This document shows, in pieces, positions 1-7,836 of a DNA stretch of 30,515 nucleotides. This stretch comes from UMGS1124 sp964417835 (GTDB taxonomy: Bacteria > Bacillota_I > Bacilli_A > RF39 > UBA660). Numbering within the stretch: the first letter of the stretch is position 1; each line of letters starts with the position of its first letter. The position numbers were made by a program, and so were the translations under genes. The notes under the pieces were generated by a model, which was given only the letters and a program-made list of their open reading frames with translations, was not told the origin of the DNA and ran no database searches. The stretch is from positions 1 through 30,515 of the forward strand of contig CAYQJD010000009.1 in the NCBI GenBank assembly GCA_964417835.1. The letters run 5' to 3'.

Positions 1-151
1 TTTAAAAAATATAATGAATTTAATGAAAGTTAATAAACAAATAAAAAATGAACCTAAAGTATCAAAAATTGCTAATAATAAAAGACTTTCAAGATTAATT
101 TCTACTAAAAAAAATTATACTCAAATAAATAATCCAAAATTTTTTATATAA
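1..151 (+). CDS. C-terminal end of an unidentified protein (5' end outside window)
   Basis: One plus-strand frame is open from base 2 to a TAA stop at 149-151, giving about 49 residues. They are rich in Lys, Asn and Ile (for example KVNKQIKNEPKVSKIANN) and end in NNPKFFI. The base composition matches the rest of the genome. The frame has no start in the window that fits a complete gene, so I read it as the tail of a gene that converges on rplQ. No domain can be recognised from so short a piece. The frame could be open by chance, because AT-rich DNA with few stops over 150 bases is not rare. Confidence 0.45.
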   Translation, partial: LKNIMNLMKVNKQIKNEPKVSKIANNKRLSRLISTKKNYTQINNPKFFI

Positions 152-178
152 AAACTTGAATTAAACTAATTCAAGTTT
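152..178 (-). terminator. Hairpin terminator overlapping the end of rplQ
   Basis: Bases 152-163 and 167-178 are perfect reverse complements (12-bp stem, 3-base loop). On the minus strand the stem is followed by TTTTTATAT, a short U-tract. The rplQ stop codon lies inside the left arm, so the last codons of L17 form part of the stem. This is the natural end of the S10-spc-alpha transcript. The tract on the plus-strand side is poor, so it would be weaker for the converging gene. Confidence 0.75.
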
Positions 179-502
179 CACCATTAAAGCGTCGTCTCCA
201 ACTCTTTCTTTTAATTTTATTATACGAGTATATCCACCATTACGATCTTTATACTTAGAAGCTAGTTCATTAAAAACTTTACTAACTACTATTTTATCAT
301 TGTGTAAGAAAGCTAAAGCTTGTCTTCTAGATATTAAAGAACCATTTTTTCCATAAGTAATCATTTTATCAATAAACTTACGTGCTTCTTTAGCTCTAGC
401 TTCAGTTGTTATAACATATCCATTATTTATAACGTCTTTAGTTATACCAGCTAATATACTTCTTCTTATACGAGATTCTCTCCCTAGTTTTCTATATGCC
501 AT
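161..502 (-). CDS. rplQ: Large ribosomal subunit protein bL17
   Basis: The 113-residue product is the usual length for bacterial L17. It has the family N-terminus MAYRKLGRESRIRRSIL, the TEARAKEARKFIDKMI segment and the C-terminal YTRIIKLKERVGDDALM strand. L17 binds 23S rRNA domain III near the peptide exit tunnel. The gene is the last of the operon, directly after rpoA, as in most Bacillota. The start has AAGGAG 7-8 bases upstream in the rpoA-rplQ gap. The stop codon lies within the terminator stem. Confidence 0.97.
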   Translation of the reverse strand: MAYRKLGRESRIRRSILAGITKDVINNGYVITTEARAKEARKFIDKMITYGKNGSLISRRQALAFLHNDKIVVSKVFNELASKYKDRNGGYTRIIKLKERVGDDALMVKLELV

Positions 503-517
503 AATTTCACTCCTTAA

Positions 518-1462
518 TTACTCATGGAACTTAAGTCCCATTTCTTTTACTTTATCAATTACCTCTTTTAGAGATTTTTTTCCTAAATTACGTATCTTTG
601 TAACTTCGATTTCTTTTTTATCAATCAAATCTTGCATTGTATTGATTCCAGCTCTTTTTAAACAATTATATGCTCTGACACTAAACTCTATTTCTTCTAT
701 TGGAGTTTCTAATGTTTTAGTAATTGTATCCACTTTCTTTTCTGCAATAATACCAGTAATATCTGAAATTTGATTCAAATCTGCTACTATCTGTAAATGT
801 TCAATTAGAATTTTTGAAGATAGTGCCATTGCTTCTTCTGGAGTAATAGCTCCATTAGTATAAATATTCATTATTAATTTATCAAAATTTTCATTTTGTC
901 CAACACGAGCACTTTCAACTTCATAAGATACTCTTTCTATTGGAGAATATAGTGAATCTATTGGAATAACTCCAATAACGTTAGCATTATCTAATAATTC
1001 TTTATTTTGTTTAGCATCAACATAACCTCTACCGTTTCCTACAGTCATTTCAATATCAATTTTTCCACCTTTAACTAAATTACAAATAACTAAATCTGGA
1101 TTGATAATTTCAATATCCGCATCATGATCAATCATACTAGCAGTAACTGCACCTTCAGTATTAGCGACTAATCTCATAGTCTTATTTTCTTTTGTATGAT
1201 TCTTTAATACTAAACTTTTTAAACTTATTATTATAGAAGTTACATCTTCTCTTATACCATCTATTTTTTGAAATTCATGTAATACTCCATCAATTTTTAC
1301 ACTAGTAATTGCACTTCCTGGCAAGCTTGAAAGCATAACTCTCCTTAAGGCGTTTCCAATAGTAGTACCAAATCCTCTTTCAAGAGGCTCTAGTTCAAAT
1401 TTTCCATAACTATCTTTCTCAACATATTCAGTTATTTTATATTCTGGTTTTTCGAAATTCAT
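518..1462 (-). CDS. rpoA: DNA-directed RNA polymerase subunit alpha
   Basis: This is the alpha subunit, whose dimer scaffolds RNA polymerase assembly. The N-terminal domain includes EPLERGFGTTIGNALRRVML, the dimerisation helix typical of the family. The C-terminal domain has the helix-hairpin-helix signature AYNCLKRAGINTMQDLIDK and LGKKSLKEV, which contacts UP elements and activators. I place the start at 1462 (MNFEKPEYKI, 314 residues), because AGGAGGAAAT stands just upstream. A longer in-frame start at 1534 lies inside rpsK and adds 24 residues not seen in the family. The gene lies between rpsK and rplQ. The usual E. coli neighbour rpsD is absent, as in other Firmicutes. Confidence 0.97.
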   Translation of the reverse strand: MNFEKPEYKITEYVEKDSYGKFELEPLERGFGTTIGNALRRVMLSSLPGSAITSVKIDGVLHEFQKIDGIREDVTSIIISLKSLVLKNHTKENKTMRLVANTEGAVTASMIDHDADIEIINPDLVICNLVKGGKIDIEMTVGNGRGYVDAKQNKELLDNANVIGVIPIDSLYSPIERVSYEVESARVGQNENFDKLIMNIYTNGAITPEEAMALSSKILIEHLQIVADLNQISDITGIIAEKKVDTITKTLETPIEEIEFSVRAYNCLKRAGINTMQDLIDKKEIEVTKIRNLGKKSLKEVIDKVKEMGLKFHE

Positions 1463-1475
1463 AAGTATTTCCTCC

Positions 1476-1859
1476 TTAATTTCTTGGACGTTTAGGTGGT
1501 CTACAACCATTATGTGGAACTGGTGTCTCATCATTAATTGCTGTTATTTCAAGCCCAGCAGTTTGCAATGAACGTATTGCGTTTTCACGACCAGCACCCA
1601 TTCCTCTAACAAATACTTCAACCTTTTTTACACCTGCTTCTGACGCAGCACGCCCTGCTTGTTCAGCAGCCATTCCTGCAGCAAAAGGTGTTTTCTTTTT
1701 GGAACCTTTATATCCAATAGTTCCAGCAGAAGCCCAACTTATTACATTTCCGTTAGTATCTGTAATTGATACAACTGTATTATTATATGTTGAATGAATA
1801 TGTGCTTGACCTTCTGGAATATTTTTCTTAATTTTTCTTTTTCTTCTATTATAAGCCAT
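1476..1859 (-). CDS. rpsK: Small ribosomal subunit protein uS11
   Basis: The 127-residue product is of normal length. It has the conserved core GQAHIHSTYNNTVVSITDT, the GYKGSKKKTPFAAGMAAE segment and the C-terminal PHNGCRPPKRPR. S11 lies on the 30S platform near the mRNA exit. GGAGGTT lies 6 bases before the ATG. It is followed 13 bases later by rpoA, whose ribosome binding site lies in that gap. Confidence 0.97.
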   Translation of the reverse strand: MAYNRRKRKIKKNIPEGQAHIHSTYNNTVVSITDTNGNVISWASAGTIGYKGSKKKTPFAAGMAAEQAGRAASEAGVKKVEVFVRGMGAGRENAIRSLQTAGLEITAINDETPVPHNGCRPPKRPRN

Positions 1860-1877
1860 TTTTTAACCTCCAATATT

Positions 1878-2252
1878 CTACTTACCAACTTTTTTCTTGT
1901 TAGCAACTACTTTTCCTTTACCTTTACGAGTTCTAGCATTTCTATTAGTTCTTTGTCCACGAACTGGTAAACCTTTTTTATGTCTCAATCCTTGGTAACA
2001 ACCAATTTCCATTTTATTTTTTATATTCATACTTACTTCTCTACGAAGTTCGCCTTCAACTAAATGTTTATCTACTTCTTTACGTAAAGCAGCTTCTTCT
2101 TGTTCAGTCAAATCTTTAACCTTTTTACCACAATCTACGTTAGCATTATCGCAAATAGTTTTTGCTAAACTTCTACCAATACCATAAATACTAGTAAGCC
2201 CTGTTTGAATATTTTTATCCTTTGGTAATTCAATATTTTTAATACGTGCCAT
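1878..2252 (-). CDS. rpsM: Small ribosomal subunit protein uS13
   Basis: The 124-residue product matches S13: N-terminal MARIKNIELP, the helix-turn-helix region YGIGRSLAKTIC, and the basic tail RGQRTNRNARTRKGKGK that reaches the tRNA in the P site. S13 forms the intersubunit bridge with L5. AGGAGGTAAATA precedes the ATG. The gene follows rpmJ by 13 bases, in the usual Bacillota order. It ends in TAG. Confidence 0.97.
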   Translation of the reverse strand: MARIKNIELPKDKNIQTGLTSIYGIGRSLAKTICDNANVDCGKKVKDLTEQEEAALRKEVDKHLVEGELRREVSMNIKNKMEIGCYQGLRHKKGLPVRGQRTNRNARTRKGKGKVVANKKKVGK

Positions 2253-2265
2253 TATTTACCTCCTA

Positions 2266-2379
2266 TTAACCTTGTCTTTGTTTATGTTTTGGATTTTCAC
2301 AAATAACTAAGACTTTTCCTTTTCTTCTAATTATTCTACATTTAGCACAAATCGGCTTTACTGATGGTCTAACTTTCAT
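2266..2379 (-). CDS. rpmJ: Large ribosomal subunit protein bL36, zinc-binding form
   Basis: This is a 37-codon gene between infA and rpsM. The product starts MKVRPSVKPICAKC, ends ENPKHKQRQG, and carries the C-X2-C-X12-C-X4-H zinc knuckle of the ancestral (C+) L36. The four zinc ligands are present, which implies a zinc-replete ribosome, in line with the four-Cys S14 encoded upstream. The start has GGAGG 6 bases ahead. This is the expected gene at this place in the alpha operon. Confidence 0.96.
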   Translation of the reverse strand: MKVRPSVKPICAKCRIIRRKGKVLVICENPKHKQRQG

Positions 2380-2392
2380 AATATCTCCTCCA

Positions 2393-2662
2393 CTACTTTC
2401 TATAAGTTATACGCCCACGTGTTAAATCATATGGTGAAAATTCTACTGTAACTCTATCACCCGGTAAGACACGAATCATATTCATTCGTATTTTACCAGA
2501 AACGTGAGCTGTTACAGTAAAACCATTATCTAATTCAACTCTATATTCATCTTTGATAATATCTATTACTTTACCATCAACTTCAATAGCAGTTTCCTTA
2601 GTTTTAACTGCCTTTTTGGCACTATATGCCTTTTTAGCAGTTTTAGCTACTTTTTTAGCCAC
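2393..2662 (-). CDS. infA: Translation initiation factor IF-1 with basic N-terminal extension
   Basis: IF-1 occupies the A site of the 30S subunit during initiation. The OB-fold core is clear from about residue 25 (IEVDGKVIDI, then HVSGKIRMNMIRVLPGD and SPYDLTRGRITYR). The product is 89 residues against about 72 in the family. The extra 17-20 residues are a Lys/Ala-rich N-terminus (MAKKVAKTAKKAYSAKKAVK). The start is GTG at 2662, with AGGAG about 9 bases upstream. No other start codon stands between it and the core, so the extension is probably real. The GTG lies 4 bases after the TGA of map. Confidence 0.93.
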   Translation of the reverse strand: MAKKVAKTAKKAYSAKKAVKTKETAIEVDGKVIDIIKDEYRVELDNGFTVTAHVSGKIRMNMIRVLPGDRVTVEFSPYDLTRGRITYRK

Positions 2663-2666
2663 TTTT

Positions 2667-3413
2667 TCACTCTCCTGTTAATATTTCGTACCCATCATCA
2701 CGAACAACAATTGTATGCTCAAAATGAGCGCTCGGTCTACTATCTCTAGTTACAATTGTCCAATCGTCTTCAAGTACATAAATTTTTCTAGTACCTAAAT
2801 TTAACATCGGTTCAACAGCCAATGTCATTCCAGATTTTAAAGTTAATCCTGTATTATACTTTCCATAATTCGGAACATCTGGATCTTCATGCAAAGAAGT
2901 TCCAACTCCATGTCCAACTAACTCTTGTACAACTCCAAGATTATGTTTTTTTGCATATTGCTCGATTCTTGCTCCTACATTTCCTAATTTGGCACCATCT
3001 TTAATCTCTTTAAGCCCCGTAAATAAGGCTTTTTCAGTATGATGTAATAAATATTCTTTTTCCTTACTAATTTTACCTACTGGATATGTCCAAGCAGAAT
3101 CAGAATGATATCCATCAATAACTACTCCAATATCTAAAGAAACAATATCTCCTTCTTTTAATACTCTTTCTCCAGGAATTCCGTGAACTACTTCTTCATT
3201 AATTGAAATACAAATACTTGCTGGATACCCATATAAGTTTAGAAATCCTGGAGTCCCACCATGATTTCTAATAAATTTATCAGCTTCATCATTTAAATAT
3301 TGAGTTGTTATTCCAGGTTTTATCAAAGATTTTAAATACTGATGTGTTAAATAATTAACATGCCCAGCTTTCTTCATCTTTTCTATTTCTTCTTCAGTTT
3401 TAATAGTTACCAT
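2667..3413 (-). CDS. map: Methionine aminopeptidase, type I
   Basis: This enzyme removes the initiator methionine from nascent proteins whose second residue is small. The 248-residue product has the pita-bread-fold landmarks: HGIPG (substrate His), DIGVVIDGYHSDSAWT (metal Asp residues), GHGVGTSLHEDP (metal His), EPML (metal Glu) and the final EHTIVV (metal Glu). It lies between adk and infA, as in Bacillota. It is the only gene in the window that ends in TGA. If that TGA were read through, the frame would close at a TAA only four codons later. The ribosome binding site is weak (AGAAAGTG). Confidence 0.96.
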   Translation of the reverse strand: MVTIKTEEEIEKMKKAGHVNYLTHQYLKSLIKPGITTQYLNDEADKFIRNHGGTPGFLNLYGYPASICISINEEVVHGIPGERVLKEGDIVSLDIGVVIDGYHSDSAWTYPVGKISKEKEYLLHHTEKALFTGLKEIKDGAKLGNVGARIEQYAKKHNLGVVQELVGHGVGTSLHEDPDVPNYGKYNTGLTLKSGMTLAVEPMLNLGTRKIYVLEDDWTIVTRDSRPSAHFEHTIVVRDDGYEILTGE

Positions 3414-3429
3414 TTAATCACTTTCTCTA

Positions 3430-4065
3430 TTACAATTTAGTAATAATACTCTCAATATCTTTAAAAACTTCTCCTGGAGTTTTATTACTATCAATAGTAT
3501 ATAATATATTTTTTTCTTTATAATAATTAAATATTGATTCACAGTTATTAATATAAGCTGAATACCTTGCCTTAAAAGCTTCTTCATTATCATCACTTCT
3601 GCTAACTAAAGCAATATTACAATTATCACAAATATTATCTACTTTAGGTTTTTTATTTATATTATATTTATTATATATTTTACCACATTTAGGACAAGAT
3701 ACCCTTCCTAAAGTTCTTTTTATTGCGACATCTTCATCTACATTCAAATTAATAATTATATAATTTTCAAAAAAAGTATCTAATAGTTTTACTTGATTAA
3801 TATTTCTTGGAAAACCATCTAATAATATATTTTTTTTATCTGTTTTATCTAAATGTAGTTTTAATAATTTTGTTGTAGTCTCATCATCAACAAGATTACC
3901 TTTTGCAATAATTTCTTTTATATGTTTGCTAAATTCATCATTATCATTTAAATCTCTAAATATTTGACCTGTAGATATATGATTATATTTATATTTTTCT
4001 ACTAAGCTTTCTGATACTGTACCTTTTCCAGCAGCAGGAGCTCCATAAATTATAATATTTTTCAT
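3430..4065 (-). CDS. adk: Adenylate kinase, zinc-lid form
   Basis: This enzyme interconverts ATP plus AMP with two ADP. The 211-residue product has the P-loop GAPAAGKGT at residues 8-16 (GPPGAGKGT in most relatives), the AMP-binding DGFPRN motif, and a lid domain with C-X2-C and C-X2-C pairs (CPKCGKIY, CDNCNIA), which bind zinc in Gram-positive adenylate kinases. The ATG overlaps the secY stop (TAATG), so the two are translationally coupled, the normal arrangement in Bacillota. Codon use is more A/T-rich than in the flanking ribosomal genes. Confidence 0.95.
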   Translation of the reverse strand: MKNIIIYGAPAAGKGTVSESLVEKYKYNHISTGQIFRDLNDNDEFSKHIKEIIAKGNLVDDETTTKLLKLHLDKTDKKNILLDGFPRNINQVKLLDTFFENYIIINLNVDEDVAIKRTLGRVSCPKCGKIYNKYNINKKPKVDNICDNCNIALVSRSDDNEEAFKARYSAYINNCESIFNYYKEKNILYTIDSNKTPGEVFKDIESIITKL

Positions 4066-5333
4066 TATCTTCTACGTCTCTTTCTAGTATTAGCATAATT
4101 TCTACTAATTATAGAACTTTCTAATTGTTTGAATGTTTCTAATGCGACTCCTACAACTATTAGTAAACCTGTTCCTCCTAAAGTAACTGAACTAGATAAA
4201 TTAGGAATTTTTGACATTAATATTGGTAAAGAGGCAACAACTATCAAAAATATAGAACCAACAGTTGTAAGTCTTGTAATTATATATTTTAAATAAGCAC
4301 TTGTTTTTTTCCCAGGTGTAATACCAGGTATATAACTTCTATTTTTATCTAAATTTTCACTCATTTCATCAGGATTTAGTTCCATTAATGTATAAACATA
4401 ACCGAAAACAAATATTAATACTATATAAAGAATAAATCCCGTTAAAGTAGTGTAATTTATATAATTATTTACAAAATTTTTAAATGCTTCATTTTTTATT
4501 ACTTGTGCTATTAAAGAAGGAATCCCTATCAATGCAGATGCAAATATTACAGGCATAACACTTGCTGAATTTAATTTTATAGGAATATATGATTGTTCTT
4601 TAGTATAAGCAGTACTTGTTCTATTACTATATTGTATAGGTATTCTTCTTTGAGCTGACTCAATAAATATTACTCCAACAAGTATTAAAATATATACTAT
4701 TACAAATAATATAAATAAACTTATTCCTGCAGCAGTACTAAAATTTCCTTGTAATATTAAATCATTAAACGCTGTTATAAACACATTTGGCAATTGTTCA
4801 ACAATTCCTGCCATTATGATAAGTGACATACCATTACCAATACCCTTATTAGTAATTTGATCTGCCATCCAAATTACTAAAGAACTACCTGCAGTTAAAA
4901 TCAAAGTTGTTTTTAAAACAGTAAATGACCCATATCCTTTTAAATATGCAAAACTAAAAATGTATCCTTGAATAAATGCAAACAATATACCCAAGTATCT
5001 ATTAATTCTATTAATTTTTTGTCTACCAGTAGCTCCCTGTTCTTTAAGTTCTTTAAAATAAGGAATTATATCCATCTGTAATAATTGAGTTATTATAGAT
5101 GCAGAAATATAAGGCATAACACCTAAAGCAAATATAGAAAATGACTTTAAGCTACCACCACTCATTAAGTTAAGTAATTCTAAAAAACCTAAATCAGTTG
5201 TAATTACCTTAGCTCCTGGTACAACTATATTAGTACCTATTGAAAATATAGCCAGAATAGCTAAGGTAAATAAAATTCGCTTTCTCAAATCTTTATTTGT
5301 AGGACTAAATAATCCTTTTAGATTAGAAAACAT
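4065..5333 (-). CDS. secY: Protein translocase channel subunit SecY
   Basis: This is the central pore of the Sec translocon. The 422-residue polytopic protein has about ten hydrophobic segments. Family landmarks are the TM1 region with the plug segment that follows it, GVMPYISASIITQLLQM, the KGIGNGMSLIIMAGI segment, and the cytoplasmic loop LNPDEMSENLDKNRSYIPGI. It ends in the basic tail RKRRRR, in the cytoplasmic position where ribosome and SecA contact occurs. The ATG follows the rplO stop directly (TAGATG), with AGGTGATT upstream. Confidence 0.97.
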   Translation of the reverse strand: MFSNLKGLFSPTNKDLRKRILFTLAILAIFSIGTNIVVPGAKVITTDLGFLELLNLMSGGSLKSFSIFALGVMPYISASIITQLLQMDIIPYFKELKEQGATGRQKINRINRYLGILFAFIQGYIFSFAYLKGYGSFTVLKTTLILTAGSSLVIWMADQITNKGIGNGMSLIIMAGIVEQLPNVFITAFNDLILQGNFSTAAGISLFILFVIVYILILVGVIFIESAQRRIPIQYSNRTSTAYTKEQSYIPIKLNSASVMPVIFASALIGIPSLIAQVIKNEAFKNFVNNYINYTTLTGFILYIVLIFVFGYVYTLMELNPDEMSENLDKNRSYIPGITPGKKTSAYLKYIITRLTTVGSIFLIVVASLPILMSKIPNLSSSVTLGGTGLLIVVGVALETFKQLESSIISRNYANTRKRRRR

Positions 5334-5774
5334 CTAAATCACCTCAGCAGTTCCGCCAGCACTCTCTATTTTTGTAACAGCAGAAGATGAAAATCTATTT
5401 GCTCTTACAGTCAATTTTTTTTCTAAAGTACCATTACCAAGTATTTTAATTCCACAAAGTTGTTTTTTTACAATTCCACGTTCTTTTAATAATTCAGGAG
5501 TAACAACGTCTCCATCATTAAATTTATTAAGATCGCTTAAATTAATAGTAGCATATTCAATTCTGAATCTAGTATTATTAAAACCTCTTTTAGGAATTCT
5601 TCTATATAAAGGACTTTGTCCACCTTCAAACCAAGCAGAAATGCTTGCTCCACTTCTAGACTTTTGTCCATTTTCTCCACGAGTTGAAGTTTTTCCCATT
5701 CCTGATCCTGGTCCACGACCAACTCTTTTTCTTGATTTAGCTTCTGGAGTAGCGCATAAATTTTCTAATTTCAT
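5334..5774 (-). CDS. rplO: Large ribosomal subunit protein uL15
   Basis: This is a 146-residue L15 starting MKLENLCATPEAKSRKRVG, with the glycine-rich GRGPGSGMGKTSTRGENGQK loop that threads through 23S rRNA and the FEGGQSPLYRRIPKRGF segment. I chose the start at 5774 because GAGGAG stands 7 bases ahead; an in-frame start at 5813 lies inside rpsE. Only one base separates it from the rpsE stop. L30 (rpmD), normally encoded between S5 and L15, is missing, and no remnant is left. Confidence 0.96.
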   Translation of the reverse strand: MKLENLCATPEAKSRKRVGRGPGSGMGKTSTRGENGQKSRSGASISAWFEGGQSPLYRRIPKRGFNNTRFRIEYATINLSDLNKFNDGDVVTPELLKERGIVKKQLCGIKILGNGTLEKKLTVRANRFSSSAVTKIESAGGTAEVI

Positions 5775-5775
5775 A

Positions 5776-6285
5776 TTATAACTCCTCAACTTTCTTACCA
5801 CGTAATTCCGCAATTTGTTCAGCAGTACGAACTGATTTTAAAGCTTCTAATGTTGCTTTTGCCACATTAACTTTTGTATTAGAACCTAAAGATTTAGAAA
5901 CAATATCTTTAATTCCAGCTAACTCTAAAATTACACGAACAGCTCCACCAGCAATAACACCAGTACCTTCTTTAGCAGGTTTAATTAAAACTTTTGCTTT
6001 ACCACATATTCCAGTAGCATCATGAGATATAGTTCTATTATCAATAATAGAAACTTTGCAAAGATTTTTATTAGCTGCTTGAATTGCTTTTTTTATTGCT
6101 TCTGGAACTTCATTAGCTTTTCCAGTTCCGATTCCAACAAGCCCTTTTCCATCACCAACAGCCATTGTAGCTGAGAAACGGAAATGACGTCCTCCTTTAG
6201 TAACTTTAGTTACACGAGAAATAGATACAACTCTCTCTTCAAGAAGTTTTTTCTTAGAATCTACATTTTTTTCATTTCTTGCCAT
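5776..6285 (-). CDS. rpsE: Small ribosomal subunit protein uS5
   Basis: The 169-residue product has the double-stranded RNA-binding domain (EERVVSISRVTKVTKGGRHF) and the C-terminal fold with GTGVIAGGAVRVILELAGI, the region tied to accuracy and spectinomycin response. The length is normal. AGGAGGAGA precedes the ATG. The 3' end contains the ribosome binding site for rplO, so the two are coupled. Confidence 0.97.
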   Translation of the reverse strand: MARNEKNVDSKKKLLEERVVSISRVTKVTKGGRHFRFSATMAVGDGKGLVGIGTGKANEVPEAIKKAIQAANKNLCKVSIIDNRTISHDATGICGKAKVLIKPAKEGTGVIAGGAVRVILELAGIKDIVSKSLGSNTKVNVAKATLEALKSVRTAEQIAELRGKKVEEL

Positions 6286-6301
6286 ATAAATCTCCTCCTA
6301 C

Positions 6302-6658
6302 CTAAAATTCTAAACCGTTTTCACGAGCTGCGTCAGCTAAAGCTTCAACTCGTCCTTGATAAAGATATCCACCTCTATCGAAAACTACTTTAGTAATAGA
6401 AGATTTTTTTGCCTTTTCTGCAATATCTTTTCCAACAGCCTTAGCTCCCTCAACATTTCCACCATTATTTATCTTTAGCTCTACGCTTGATGAACTAACT
6501 AAGGTAATCCCTTTATCGTCATCGATTATTTGAGCAAAAATATGTTTATTAGATCTAAAGACATTTAATCTAGGGCAATCAGCTGTTCCTTTAACTTTAT
6601 TACGAACACGAGCATGTCTTATTTTTCTTAAATCATTTCTTGAACCATTTTTAACCAT
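6302..6658 (-). CDS. rplR: Large ribosomal subunit protein uL18
   Basis: The 118-residue product starts MVKNGSRNDLRKIRHARVR. It has the family segments PRLNVFRSNKHIFAQIIDDD and the C-terminal VVFDRGGYLYQGRVEALADA plus ARENGLEF. L18 carries 5S rRNA to the 50S subunit with L5. AAGGAG lies upstream. Its place between rplF and rpsE is standard. Confidence 0.97.
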   Translation of the reverse strand: MVKNGSRNDLRKIRHARVRNKVKGTADCPRLNVFRSNKHIFAQIIDDDKGITLVSSSSVELKINNGGNVEGAKAVGKDIAEKAKKSSITKVVFDRGGYLYQGRVEALADAARENGLEF

Positions 6659-6675
6659 ACATTAATCTCCTTACC

Positions 6676-7215
6676 TTATTTAGCTGCCTTTTTTCCTTCT
6701 TTACGTCTAATATATTCACCTTTAAATCTAATACCTTTACCTTTATATGGTTCTGGTTTTCTAAGTTTTCTTATATTAGCTGCAAATTCAGAAACTTTTT
6801 GTTTATCTATACCACTTATAGATATTTCAGTAGTACTAATTAATTCAGCTTTCAAATCAGCTGGTACTATAACCTCTACTGGATGAGAAAATCCTGCATT
6901 AACAGTTATTTTATTTCCAGTAACATTAAATCTATAACCTACACCAACTATTTCAAGTCCTTTTGTAAAACCAACACTTACACCAGTAATCATATTAGAT
7001 ATTAAAGCATTGGTAGTTCCATGTAAACTTTTAATTTCCTTTAAATCGTTTGGTCTTTTAACAATAACATAATTATCTTCTACACTTATATTTATTTCTT
7101 TATTAAAAGTATTAACTAATTCTCCTTTTGGGCCTTTAACTGTTACGACATTATCATTTATTGTTACAGTTACGCCTTCTGGAATTTTTATTTTTCTATT
7201 TCCTATTCTACTCAT
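6676..7215 (-). CDS. rplF: Large ribosomal subunit protein uL6
   Basis: The 179-residue product has the two tandem alpha/beta repeats of L6. It starts MSRIGNRKIKIPEGV, contains VKGPKGEL and HGTTNALISNMITGV, and ends with RKPEPYKGKGIRFKGEYIRR, the rRNA-binding signature near the sarcin-ricin loop. Its length is normal. AAGGAAATTAGACT precedes the ATG. It lies between rpsH and rplR. Confidence 0.97.
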   Translation of the reverse strand: MSRIGNRKIKIPEGVTVTINDNVVTVKGPKGELVNTFNKEINISVEDNYVIVKRPNDLKEIKSLHGTTNALISNMITGVSVGFTKGLEIVGVGYRFNVTGNKITVNAGFSHPVEVIVPADLKAELISTTEISISGIDKQKVSEFAANIRKLRKPEPYKGKGIRFKGEYIRRKEGKKAAK

Positions 7216-7227
7216 AGTCTAATTTCC

Positions 7228-7626
7228 TTACCAAATATAGGCAAGTACTTCTCCTCCTAGATTTTTTTGTCTAGCATCTCTATCAGTCATTATTCCAAGT
7301 GAAGTAGAAATAATAGCAATACCTAATCCATTTAAAACTTTTGGAAGTTCATCATGTTTTGCATAAACACGTAATCCTGGTTTTGAAATTCTCTTTAATC
7401 CAGTAATTACTCTTTCTTTTTTTCCTTCTGTATATTTTAAATTCAATGTGATTTTATCACCATTTGAATTTTTAGAAACTTTATAATCAGAAATATATCC
7501 TTCAGCTTTCAAAATTCTTGAAATTTCTTCAGTCATATTAGATCCTAAAATTTCTACTGTATCATATTTCATCTGATTTGCATTACGAATTCTTGTAAGC
7601 ATATCTGCAATTCTATCATTTACCAT
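7228..7626 (-). CDS. rpsH: Small ribosomal subunit protein uS8
   Basis: The 132-residue product starts MVNDRIADMLTRIRNANQ and has the C-terminal STSLGIMTDRDARQKNLGGE, the 16S rRNA-binding signature. In E. coli S8 is the autoregulator of the spc operon and acts at rplE; no test of that is possible here by eye. AAAGGAAG stands about 8 bases before the ATG. It follows the zinc-type S14 gene. Confidence 0.97.
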   Translation of the reverse strand: MVNDRIADMLTRIRNANQMKYDTVEILGSNMTEEISRILKAEGYISDYKVSKNSNGDKITLNLKYTEGKKERVITGLKRISKPGLRVYAKHDELPKVLNGLGIAIISTSLGIMTDRDARQKNLGGEVLAYIW

Positions 7627-7641
7627 AACAAAACTTCCTTT

Positions 7642-7827
7642 CTACCAACTAGATTTCTTAACACCTGGTATTTGTCCTTGATTTGCAAGTTCTCTAAAAC
7701 AAATACGGCATAGACCAAACTTTCTTAAAACGCCATGAGGACGTCCACATCTTTCACAACGTGTATAAGCTCTTACTTTAAATTTAGGTGTACGTTTATT
7801 TTTTACTTTCATACTTGTTTTTGCCAT
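7642..7827 (-). CDS. rpsZ: Small ribosomal subunit protein uS14, zinc-binding short form
   Basis: The 61-residue product is the short, zinc-containing S14 found in Gram-positive bacteria. It has C-X2-C and C-X2-C pairs (YTRCERCGRPHG and LCRICFRELA). It ends GVKKSSW, as in the family. S14 lies in the 30S head. The ribosome binding site is poor (GGTAACGGGT), which suggests coupling to rplE, whose stop lies 9 bases upstream. Confidence 0.97.
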   Translation of the reverse strand: MAKTSMKVKNKRTPKFKVRAYTRCERCGRPHGVLRKFGLCRICFRELANQGQIPGVKKSSW

Positions 7828-7836
7828 ACCCGTTAC

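Noticed and set aside
2655..2669. Recoding of TGA as tryptophan
   Set aside because: All Trp codons I read are TGG and no gene contains an internal TGA; the map read-through adds only four residues, so the standard code is simpler.
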